Source: CAYZXK01 sp964482395
GTDB taxonomy: Bacteria > Planctomycetota > Phycisphaerae > UBA1845 > Fen-1342
DNA length: 39,607 bases
Direction of reading: 5' to 3'
NCBI GenBank assembly: GCA_964482395.1
Contig: CAYZXK010000158.1
Span: 1-39,607 of the forward strand
How positions within the stretch are numbered: position 1 is the first letter of the stretch; each line of letters opens with the position of its first letter. Shown here piece by piece: positions 16,883 to 24,199 of this stretch. The notes beneath the pieces are model-generated. The model saw only the letters and a list, made by a program, of their open reading frames with translations, ran no database searches and had not been told where the DNA came from. Both the position numbers and the translations under genes were made by a program.

Positions 16883-17634
16883 TGGGCAGGCAAACCGTAG
16901 ACCTCCACTTCAGTATAGTGATTCTGGTCGTCGGCGGTGCTGCCTTTGCTGTAGAGTCGGACGTACCGGCCGGTTACGCCGCGGGCGTCGATGAGTTTGC
17001 CTTCGTAAGTCTCCCAGTACTCCTTGTCCGGGCCCAGCCCCAGTCCCGATGAATTGTCGTGATCGTTGTTGAAAACAGTCTGTACATTCTGAATGAAGTC
17101 CGGGTCGTCTGACACCTGGACTATCACGTCGCGGTAGACGCGGGCGCTGATGTGGAAATGCCAAATCAGGATCGCGTAGATGGAGTATTTCTGCTTGAGG
17201 TCGATCTGCACATACTGGAGGCCCGGCCCCAGCTCGACGTAGCCGCCTTCTTTGGCTTCTTTGTCGCCGTCGGTGATCAGCTTCAGGCTGCCGATGATCG
17301 GCTCCGGATCGCTGCTGATTACCGACCGGCCCAGCGCGACGTTTTTCGTGCCCGGCGGAACCAGCAGCGGCGGTCGCGGACCCTTACGCGGCGGTTCTAG
17401 GTTGGTCCCGGGCGGGACGTGGGCCGGCGTACCCTTGAAAGCCGGTCGGGGCAGCTTCAGATCCAGCGGAACGAGCTTCCCACCAGACCTGCCGCCTTCA
17501 GTCTGCTGACTCTCGGGCGGACGCTTCCCTGACTGCGACTGGCTCTCCTGTCCGGTGGCCAGCGGCAGACCAAGGGCCGCGAGCAGCCACAGTGCCAGGG
17601 CTTTTCTGGCAGTAAGTCGGCTGAGCTTGCTCAT
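16879..17634 (-). CDS. Secreted discoidin-like (F5/8 type C) protein
   Basis: A 251-residue protein. Residues 1-28 look like a Sec signal peptide (KALALWLLAALGLPLATGQ). About 29-95 is a low-complexity Pro/Gly/Lys linker. About 98-251 resembles a discoidin or F5/8 type C jelly roll: KNVALGRSVISSD, KLITDGDKEAKEGGYVELG, YVQIDLKQKYSIYAILIW, VQVSDDPDF and TGRYVRLYSKG. Such domains bind glycans or other surface ligands. It starts six bases after the cytochrome gene's stop, with GGAG inside the cytochrome's end, so it is clearly in the same operon. It may attach the cytochrome to a surface or glycan, or be the product glycosylated by the next gene. Both ideas are inference. Confidence 0.72.
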   Translation of the reverse strand: MSKLSRLTARKALALWLLAALGLPLATGQESQSQSGKRPPESQQTEGGRSGGKLVPLDLKLPRPAFKGTPAHVPPGTNLEPPRKGPRPPLLVPPGTKNVALGRSVISSDPEPIIGSLKLITDGDKEAKEGGYVELGPGLQYVQIDLKQKYSIYAILIWHFHISARVYRDVIVQVSDDPDFIQNVQTVFNNDHDNSSGLGLGPDKEYWETYEGKLIDARGVTGRYVRLYSKGSTADDQNHYTEVEVYGLPAQ

Positions 17635-17640
17635 GGTTGC

Positions 17641-20133
17641 TTATCTCCGATACCGGTGCGCCACCAGGGACGCGGCAGTGTGCGGCAACATGCAGACCAG
17701 CAAGGCCACGGCGCTCAGCCGATGTACCAGGCTCAGCGTTTCCAGCCCCGCCTGGCCGAAGATCGGTTCCATGGCCGCCAGGGCGGACAGCATAACTGCA
17801 AATCCCAGCCACAGAATGGCCCAGAACATGGATTTCTGCGCGGGGCTGAGCTGGTTGGCGCCGCGGACCGCGCCGGCCACGAAGCGGCAGCGTCCTGCCC
17901 ACTGGAGCGCGATGCCGGTCAGACCGAGCACAAACAGCGGGGCACCCAACATGTGTGCCAGCAGCAGCCATCCATCCGGTCCGTCGCCGGTCAGCCAGGC
18001 CCACAGGCCGGTGACGCCCTGGACCAGCAGGCCGGCTATCGCGACGAGGTGTAACACGTGCTGGCCGAACGTCAGGCCCGGCCGACTCGCTTGGTCGCTG
18101 AGCAATTGATCCGCCGGCTCGTTCGACATCCCATAAGGGCGTCTGCCCGCCGAAAGGTCCAACCCGAAGCGCAGCAGGATCAAGCCGATCAGGCTGGCGC
18201 AGGCCAGGCCGAACCACTTGAAGGCCGGTCGCAGTCGAAATGCGAGGGCCCAGGCCTGAATCAGGACCGGGTTTTCGTTTCGCAGCTCGTGCATGCATGA
18301 TTCCCGACCGGTCGGACCGGTACCCGATCGCGATCCGCCTGCCCGGCCGAAGTAGATCGGTGCGTGGTCGGCGTGGCAATCCGTGCAGCCCCCGGCCCCC
18401 AGCGATTGCGAAGCCGGTCGGACGTCGTGGGCGATGGACCAGCGATACGCGGCGGCTACCGGGTGGACTGACTCGGTTATGTTTCCGCTGGCAGTTTGCC
18501 GGTACATCCGGCCGTCGCGGACGTACAGTGGCTCCCCGCCGAGTGTCGGGTGCCCGGTGAGCCGTTGGAGCGCCTGAGCGATAGTTGCCGGTGTGAGTGG
18601 TTGGTCGGGCGGCAAAGCGGCCGGGAGCAAATCGCCGACCAGTTCTCGAACCCTATCCGGCAAAATCGGCCGAACGCCCTTGGCGTCCAGTACGCCCCAG
18701 AACGCGGGCCAGACTGCTCGTTGGGGCGCAATTTTGCCGTCCGGCTGCCTGGCAAATATCGGACCGAGGATCTCCGGCGGCTGGTCGGGGCTCCGGTCGC
18801 GGGCTGCCAGCCCCAGCCCGTGGGCCATCGCGGTTTGGAACCTTTTCGGCTCCATCTCAGGCCAGGGGCCGGCGTGACAGGCGGTACAGGCCAGTTTCTC
18901 CAGATGCACCGGCGGCAGGCCACGATGCTCCGGACGCGGTGCCCCATACAGGCCCCCAAACTTCACCGCCGAATCATCCGCATTTTGACGGCTGCCCAGG
19001 TGGCAGCCGGCACAAGTGAACGCGGCCACGCTTGGCTCGCCACGCTCACCCGCTTCAGCCTCGTAGCCGCGAATGATGCGGTGGTCGATGCCGTTGCGGT
19101 GGCAGTCTACGCAAATCAGTCCGGCGGCCAGGTGGACATCTCGGAAGCCCAATTGCTCGTCGGGCCCCTCCAGTCCGACGAGCCGGAAAGAGTGGCAGAA
19201 GTAGCACCGCTCAACCGACGGCCGACGGGTGATGTTGAAGAACACCCGGCCATCCGCGTCGAACCGGCTCTGGTCGTAGATCAGCGTGGGTCCGGCGCGC
19301 TCGGGGAAGTCCGGGTCGGGTGGCATCAGCGGGTCCCAGTCGTCCGACGCCTTACGGGCCTGGCCGCGGACCACCGCCAGACCCAGGGCCACGGTGGCTG
19401 ACCAGCGGAAGTTCTCCGCCTCGATCTGGGCAGCCGCCTGGGCCGGATCATGCTGCTGGTCAGCGCTGTGGCAGAACATGCAGTCGATTTCCAGCGGCCC
19501 CGAGACGGCCCAGCGGGCCCGTTTGGGCGACCTGGCCAGCGAATCGGGGGTCGGCTCGCCGAAGCCGCCGCCCGGGGTATGCCGGCCGAAAAGCAGCAGG
19601 AACTGCCAATCCGTCAGCCCCACCTCATCCGGCCGGTGGGTGCCCGGCCAGTGGCGGCTCGAAATCGGCAGCAAGGTTGCGGTCCGCCGGTCGACCAGCA
19701 GCCAGGGTTCCCCCGGCCGCCCGCCGGCTACGCTCGGATCGGGCGCGTTGAAATGCCAGCCGTGGCTCACCGACAGGTAGGGGTGGCATTTCCCGCAGGT
19801 GGCCCGTGGGGAATATGGAGGCGGGTTCTTGTCCCTGGGGCGGATGGCGGTACCGTCCTCAGAGTAGAGGGTCAAGCGATGCACATACGGGGCCCGACTG
19901 CTGGTCTGAAGCAGCTCGGCTTCCGGCTCTCCAGCCGGCTGGTCCTGAGTCGCAGCCGGGCCGGCCAAGCAGCAGGCTAGTGCTAACAACAGTGCTTTCA
20001 GGAAACTGCGAACCGCACTGGCAGGTCCTTTGCACTGGTGCGCTTCAGCGCCCGGCGCGGCTCGGCGGTCGCCTCGGCGGCTGACCCGCCGGTTTCGGCA
20101 AGGCCCCACAAGATCCGAATCCGAAAGTCCCAT
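17641..20133 (-). CDS. Seven-haem cytochrome c fused to a cytochrome-b-like membrane domain
   Basis: An 830-residue protein. Seven CxxCH haem-c sites are visible: CGKCH 113, CMFCH 218, CYFCH 310, CVDCH 341, CAGCH 374, CTACH 416 and CTDCH 583. A hydrophobic signal lies at 43-62 (FLKALLLALACCLAGPAATQ). From about 637 five hydrophobic helices follow (about 637-657, 690-712, 722-743, 769-788, 800-822), with H692, H695, H727, H804 and H818 as possible haem-b ligands, as in the cytochrome b561/FdnI group. The likely role is electron transfer between the quinone pool and an extracytoplasmic partner. Most related systems keep the two parts in separate genes. Forty charged residues precede the signal and no Shine-Dalgarno is seen at the ATG, so the true start may be a downstream alternative codon. 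It lies 24 bases after the oxidoreductase gene. Confidence 0.82.
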   Translation of the reverse strand: MGLSDSDLVGPCRNRRVSRRGDRRAAPGAEAHQCKGPASAVRSFLKALLLALACCLAGPAATQDQPAGEPEAELLQTSSRAPYVHRLTLYSEDGTAIRPRDKNPPPYSPRATCGKCHPYLSVSHGWHFNAPDPSVAGGRPGEPWLLVDRRTATLLPISSRHWPGTHRPDEVGLTDWQFLLLFGRHTPGGGFGEPTPDSLARSPKRARWAVSGPLEIDCMFCHSADQQHDPAQAAAQIEAENFRWSATVALGLAVVRGQARKASDDWDPLMPPDPDFPERAGPTLIYDQSRFDADGRVFFNITRRPSVERCYFCHSFRLVGLEGPDEQLGFRDVHLAAGLICVDCHRNGIDHRIIRGYEAEAGERGEPSVAAFTCAGCHLGSRQNADDSAVKFGGLYGAPRPEHRGLPPVHLEKLACTACHAGPWPEMEPKRFQTAMAHGLGLAARDRSPDQPPEILGPIFARQPDGKIAPQRAVWPAFWGVLDAKGVRPILPDRVRELVGDLLPAALPPDQPLTPATIAQALQRLTGHPTLGGEPLYVRDGRMYRQTASGNITESVHPVAAAYRWSIAHDVRPASQSLGAGGCTDCHADHAPIYFGRAGGSRSGTGPTGRESCMHELRNENPVLIQAWALAFRLRPAFKWFGLACASLIGLILLRFGLDLSAGRRPYGMSNEPADQLLSDQASRPGLTFGQHVLHLVAIAGLLVQGVTGLWAWLTGDGPDGWLLLAHMLGAPLFVLGLTGIALQWAGRCRFVAGAVRGANQLSPAQKSMFWAILWLGFAVMLSALAAMEPIFGQAGLETLSLVHRLSAVALLVCMLPHTAASLVAHRYRR

Positions 20134-20157
20134 GACCAGGCATGCCGACGATGAGCA

Positions 20158-21522
20158 TCAGACTTTGAACTCCGGCGGCTCGAAGCCCAGTCGGCGGCCG
20201 GCCTCGATCGCCTGGTTGGCCTTGAGCACTGTCACTGCGGTCTCATATGCGACTTCCGGCGGGCATGAGAGCGGCGTGCCGCCACGGATCGCACTGAAGA
20301 AATTCTCCAGGTGCAACTGGTGGGGGGGCTTGGCGCTCTCGGCCAGCAGGCGCTGTCCTTCCGGGTCCTTCTGACCGGTGGCGGTGAGCGTCTGACCGAT
20401 CTTCAGCTCAATCGCCTCGCGGCCCATGGCCTCCACCTTCTCGGCCTCGTTCTCCCACTCGCGCTTGCTGGCGGCCTGCTCGCGGAAGATGAAGCCCTTG
20501 GTCACGTCCTCGGAGATGACCAGCGTACCTTCGTCGCCCATGAAGGCCTCGAAGTATCCGCCGTAGCTGGTGGTGTTGAGCACCTGGTAGAAGGCCCGCA
20601 CCGGTCCGGCCGCGGTCCGGTACTCGTAGATGCTCAGCACGTTGTCGTACCAGTCCCGCCCCATCTGCTGGGTGTAATAGTCCAAGCCGCCGCTGGCCAT
20701 CACCCCGATCGGCGGGGTTTTCAGGAACCAGTTGAACACGTCGATCTGGTGCGAACCCAGATCGGCCATCGGGCCGCCGGAGTATCGGCGATACCAGCGC
20801 CAGTTGCGGAACGCGTCCATCGAGTCGTACCCGTAGCGTTTCAGCGTGTCGGCGTCCAACTCCTCGCCCTCCGGGTAACCCAGCTCGTAGAGCTGTGGCC
20901 GGTTCCACTGGCCGAAACAGTGGGTGATCCGACCCAGCAGGCGATCCTTCTCGATGATCTTCAGGGCGTGCCAGTAGCGCGGGTTGCTACGCCGCTGATG
21001 CCCGATCTGGAGCAGTTTGCCGGTCCGACGGGCGGCCTCCACCATCGCCCGGGCCTGATCCAGGCTGTTGGACATCTCTTTCTCGCAGTAGACGTGCTTG
21101 CCGGCCTCCAGGCAGGCGATGGTTTGCTCGGCGTGCACCCAGTCCGGGGTCGCGATGATTACCGCGTCCAGATGGCGCTCTTCAGCCAACATCTGGCGGT
21201 AATCCGCGTAGACCTTGACGATCTGGTCGTACTTCTTGAGCACATTGGCCGCGTACTTCTGGCTGTACGGCCAGATGTCGCAGACCGCGACGAAACGGAT
21301 TTTCGGAATCTTCAGGCAATGCTTGAGCAGGTTCATCCCCTGGCTGCCGGTCCCGATAATCGCGATCGCCAGTTCCTCGACCTTCTCGGAAGGCGGGGCA
21401 TGCTCCTGGGCCCAGCCGGGGATGGTGACCATCAACCCCGCGCCCACCGCGGCAGCTGACTGAAGCAGTTCCCGACGACTAATAAGATCGAACCGGTCAG
21501 ACCGACAGGCGTGATCATCCAT
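20158..21522 (-). CDS. Tat-exported Gfo/Idh/MocA-family oxidoreductase
   Basis: A 454-residue NAD(P)-dependent oxidoreductase. ISRRELLQSAAAVGAGLMV (RR at 16-17) is a twin-arginine signal, so it is exported folded with its cofactor. The Rossmann motif is AIAIIGTGSQGMN (about 53-64). CEKEMSNS takes the place of the usual EKP motif that carries the catalytic lysine, and DLGSHQIDVFNWFL is the family's C-terminal domain signature. Planctomycete members are thought to oxidise or epimerise sugars, often with ThuA or DUF1080 partners, as in this operon. The ATG at 21522 is chosen over one at 21579 because GAGGT lies five bases upstream. It heads the six-gene run and has a promoter just upstream. Confidence 0.9.
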   Translation of the reverse strand: MDDHACRSDRFDLISRRELLQSAAAVGAGLMVTIPGWAQEHAPPSEKVEELAIAIIGTGSQGMNLLKHCLKIPKIRFVAVCDIWPYSQKYAANVLKKYDQIVKVYADYRQMLAEERHLDAVIIATPDWVHAEQTIACLEAGKHVYCEKEMSNSLDQARAMVEAARRTGKLLQIGHQRRSNPRYWHALKIIEKDRLLGRITHCFGQWNRPQLYELGYPEGEELDADTLKRYGYDSMDAFRNWRWYRRYSGGPMADLGSHQIDVFNWFLKTPPIGVMASGGLDYYTQQMGRDWYDNVLSIYEYRTAAGPVRAFYQVLNTTSYGGYFEAFMGDEGTLVISEDVTKGFIFREQAASKREWENEAEKVEAMGREAIELKIGQTLTATGQKDPEGQRLLAESAKPPHQLHLENFFSAIRGGTPLSCPPEVAYETAVTVLKANQAIEAGRRLGFEPPEFKV

Positions 21523-21581
21523 GCGACACCTCGGGGAATCCTGCGGTTGCCCACTGGACCGCGCCAGGGGCAATTGCACTC

Positions 21582-21609
21582 ACTCTATCGTCGGCCCTGA
21601 GGCCGTCAA
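21582..21609 (-). promoter_or_regulatory. Sigma70-like promoter of the oxidoreductase-cytochrome operon
   Basis: On the minus strand TTGACG (21609-21604, 5 of 6) is followed by a 16-base spacer and TAGAGT (21587-21582, 4 of 6). Transcription would start near 21575, about 50 bases before the ATG at 21522. It would separate this operon from the propeller gene upstream on the same strand. Confidence 0.5.
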
Positions 21610-21654
21610 CGTCCGCCCAGCCCGGCGGTCAGGAGTTTCCCCGCGCTTCAGGCC

Positions 21655-23421
21655 CTATTTATCGCCCCGCGACGGTTGCCAGGCGCGCTGATAGCCGAAG
21701 AGTCGTTGCCCGTAGGCGTACGCGTTGGCGGCATTGCGGGTGTTATGGCTGTCGCCGCCGTACAGCCCCCATTCCACCGGCCCATAACCCTCGGTCGTGA
21801 AGCAACGCAGCCAGCCGGCCTGGTCGGCAACCAGCACTTCCAGCCGACCGTCGCCATCCACGTCGGCCACCGTCGGCGAGCACTCGACCGGGGCCTCGAT
21901 CGGCATCCGAAGGAGGTGGTGTCCGGTGGCTGACAGTATGGTGAGCAGGCCGCCCAACTGCCCATTGGCCTGCGGCTCCACCGAAGCCACCACGATTTCG
22001 GGGCGTGAGTCGCGGTTCAGGCCGGCCACCGCGGGTGTGCCCCAAATTGTGCTCTGGACCGATACTCGCCAGGCCAATCCCTGGACCGATAAAGCGGCCA
22101 CGGCTCCGCGCTGGTCGCCATATTCGCCGGTCGGGCAGGCCAGCACTAGCGACGGACTGGACGGAGCCAAGGCTTGGTTGCCGCCGATCGTAATCGTCCG
22201 CAGCGCGGCTACCAGCGTCTCATCGCGACCGGGTCCGAGCGCCTGCCACGGTGATAGGTCCAGGCCGGCCCGGGAGGCGGCCAGCGACCAGACGCAGGCG
22301 GCCCGGTCGCCCAAGTAAGCCAGGCCGCCGGCGCAGATCGCGCCCGAGATGACCCCGGCGGTCAGCTCGTGGCGCCAAAGGCTGCGCCCGTTGCGCAGCG
22401 ATAACGCCTCGATGTTCCCCGGCGGGATGGTCACCAGTAGTTCCAGGTCGCCATCCCCCAGAAGGTTGCCCAGTGAAAGCGTGGCGCCCAGCATGTCCAC
22501 CCCAGGCCAGGGCCGTCCTACGCTGGCGACCCAGGTGGTCTTTCCGCTCTTGCCGCTGAGAGCCACGATTTTCCCAGCCCGGGTTGCCACCAGGGCGTCA
22601 GTTGCTCCATCCGCGTTAATGTCCGTCGCCAACGGGGGGGTGACGATCGGATCCCCGACGTGGGTCTGCCAAACCGGCTGGGCCAGAAGGTCGATCCGGT
22701 ATAGCCACCCGTTATGGCAAGCCACCAGAAGTCCCTCGTCGGCGGCCGATATTCCCACCACGTCGCGTGGCCCGCGGTGCTGGCTGGGCGGGGCGAAGAA
22801 CAGTTCGGAGGCTCCCGTGGCTCCATCTACGCGCACCACGCCGTCCGCCGCATCCTGCGGATCGTCGAACCCGGTCCCCAGCGAGGCCACATACACCTGC
22901 CCGTCCATCGGAAGAATCGTGGTAAACCAGGCAGTCAGTCCGACCGGGGCGTCCCAGAGCGGGGTCAGGGTCACCGCCTCGCGCGAGGTCACTCGCGGCG
23001 GCATGCCCTGCCTCAACCGCTGACGAGTCTGGTACCAGCGCTGCCAGTCCTCCCGACGCGTGCCGTAGTCCGTACCGGCCACCAGCGCCAGCAGGCAGCG
23101 GACCCGGTGGTCCTCAAGCGGACAGGCCGTGCAGAGGTAGCCGATCAGCTCCTCCGTACGCTGCTCCCAGCGTGGCCGGGTCTCGTTCTCCCATTGCTCG
23201 AGCGCGTCGCGGACCCTGGCGGGCGTGTCGGCACGGTCGAGTAGCTCCAGTCCGCGTCGGACCTGCCAGGCCAACGTCCGCCGTTGAAGCAGCCAGCGTC
23301 CGGTCGGCACAGCGGCAAGCATGGTCGCCACCGCCACAAAGACGCCAATCCGCACCCACGCGGTCCCGGCTCGCGGGTGGGTATGACTGGAAGAATGAGC
23401 TGGGCCTCCACCGGGCGGCAT
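21655..23421 (-). CDS. Membrane-anchored FG-GAP/PQQ-type beta-propeller protein
   Basis: A 588-residue protein. Residues about 20-46 form one hydrophobic anchor (IGVFVAVATMLAAVPTG). About 50-150 is a helical, charged region (WENETRPRWEQRTEELIGYL, WQRWYQTRQRLRQG). From about 160 to the end runs a propeller with calcium-loop blades: DINADGATDALVA, LLGDGDLELLVT, NRDSRPEIVVA and DVDGDGRLEVLVA, together with PQQ-like 'GKIVALSGKSGKTTW' and 'NIEALSLRNGRSLWR' repeats. Such proteins bind ligands or partners outside the cell; no enzymatic residue is evident. It lies on the same strand as the cytochrome operon, but 132 bases and a promoter separate them. Confidence 0.78.
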   Translation of the reverse strand: MPPGGGPAHSSSHTHPRAGTAWVRIGVFVAVATMLAAVPTGRWLLQRRTLAWQVRRGLELLDRADTPARVRDALEQWENETRPRWEQRTEELIGYLCTACPLEDHRVRCLLALVAGTDYGTRREDWQRWYQTRQRLRQGMPPRVTSREAVTLTPLWDAPVGLTAWFTTILPMDGQVYVASLGTGFDDPQDAADGVVRVDGATGASELFFAPPSQHRGPRDVVGISAADEGLLVACHNGWLYRIDLLAQPVWQTHVGDPIVTPPLATDINADGATDALVATRAGKIVALSGKSGKTTWVASVGRPWPGVDMLGATLSLGNLLGDGDLELLVTIPPGNIEALSLRNGRSLWRHELTAGVISGAICAGGLAYLGDRAACVWSLAASRAGLDLSPWQALGPGRDETLVAALRTITIGGNQALAPSSPSLVLACPTGEYGDQRGAVAALSVQGLAWRVSVQSTIWGTPAVAGLNRDSRPEIVVASVEPQANGQLGGLLTILSATGHHLLRMPIEAPVECSPTVADVDGDGRLEVLVADQAGWLRCFTTEGYGPVEWGLYGGDSHNTRNAANAYAYGQRLFGYQRAWQPSRGDK

Positions 23422-23441
23422 CGTGGTTTTCGTCCGCGGTG

Positions 23442-23603
23442 TAGTGCCTCACCAGAACTGCGACGTTGCCGGTTCAGAGCCGCGAAAGCGACCAGGATCG
23501 GCCCGACGGCTTGGCCCCTCGCACAGGGCCGAACCTCTTATATGGTCTGCTCGTCGCTTACGCTCCGGGCTCTGAAGCTACGTCGCGGTTTCAATGAGGC
23601 ACT
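23442..23603. repeat. Imperfect inverted repeat, about 45 bp per arm (MITE-like or structured RNA)
   Basis: The left arm from 23442 and the reverse complement of the right arm down from 23603 share AGTGCCTCA, GCGACGT, TTCAGAGCC and AAGCGAC in the same order, with small gaps and substitutions between them. The arms enclose about 70 bases that contain a further GGCCC/GGGCC pair. The whole can fold into a single long hairpin. It lies between divergent genes. It may be a miniature inverted-repeat element, a processed non-coding RNA or a remnant of a mobile element; no target-site duplication is clear. Confidence 0.5.
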
Positions 23604-24087
23604 GCGCACTAGAGCACTTCATCGGTGACCAAGCTGCGTCCAGGCCATGGCCGGCGCAGCACTTACGTAATCGGCGGCCAAATAGTAGCCGAGCTCCAAG
23701 CAGGCATTCCATGCTGCCGTTTCCCGACCCCGTTTGGGACCGCCCGGGGGTTCGACGGCCCCCAAGGGTCACGGCAGGTTCCCGAGCGGGCACATCGAGC
23801 GGCGGCAAGCAGGGGTAGGGACTCTAACCGCCTTACGCAGTGGGTACTGAGTGCGCGATTCGGCAGCCCGGGGCAGCGGCCGACCCCCGTGTCGGCCGGA
23901 GAGGACCGTCGGGTCTGCGGCTGCTACGGGCGGGAGGGGCGCCGGCCGCTACACCCAGCGTCGCAACATCGCCCACGCCCATATAGCGCGCCGGGTTCGT
24001 GACCGGTCGGCCGGGAGCGAAGGGCCGTCGGTGGTTATGGGACGTTCGGGAGCCAGTGCCAGACCACACCTAAGGGGCGGTAATTGC

Positions 24088-24116
24088 TTGCCCCGGCTCG
24101 TGCAAAACGGTATTGT
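24088..24116 (+). promoter_or_regulatory. Sigma70-like promoter of the metallopeptidase gene
   Basis: TTGCCC (24088-24093, 4 of 6), a 17-base spacer and TATTGT (24111-24116, 4 of 6). Transcription would begin near 24123, leaving a leader of about 77 bases before the ATG at 24200. Confidence 0.5.
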
Positions 24117-24199
24117 GAGGTTGTGAGAGGTAAGCAGCGTTGGCGAGCTGCCAGCGCCGCGCTCATGCCCACCGTATGGAACTTCACAAGGAGAACCCG

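Larger units (their letters stand above)
23422..24199. other. Long intergenic region between divergent genes
   Basis: These 778 bases lie between the propeller gene (minus) and the peptidase gene (plus). I see no protein-like frame: the open frames are Arg/Pro/Ser-rich and lack family signatures or ribosome-binding sites. It contains an imperfect inverted repeat at 23442-23603 and a promoter at 24088-24116. Nothing was recognised between about 23610 and 24080. Confidence 0.6.

Noticed and set aside
20311..21459. Plus-strand open frame opposite the Gfo/Idh/MocA gene
   Set aside because: Antisense to a well-supported gene with Tat signal and Rossmann motif; no recognisable domain.
23610..24080. 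Possible small genes or a tRNA in the divergent intergenic region
   Set aside because: No cloverleaf or T-loop consensus was found by eye, and short frames lack start signals.
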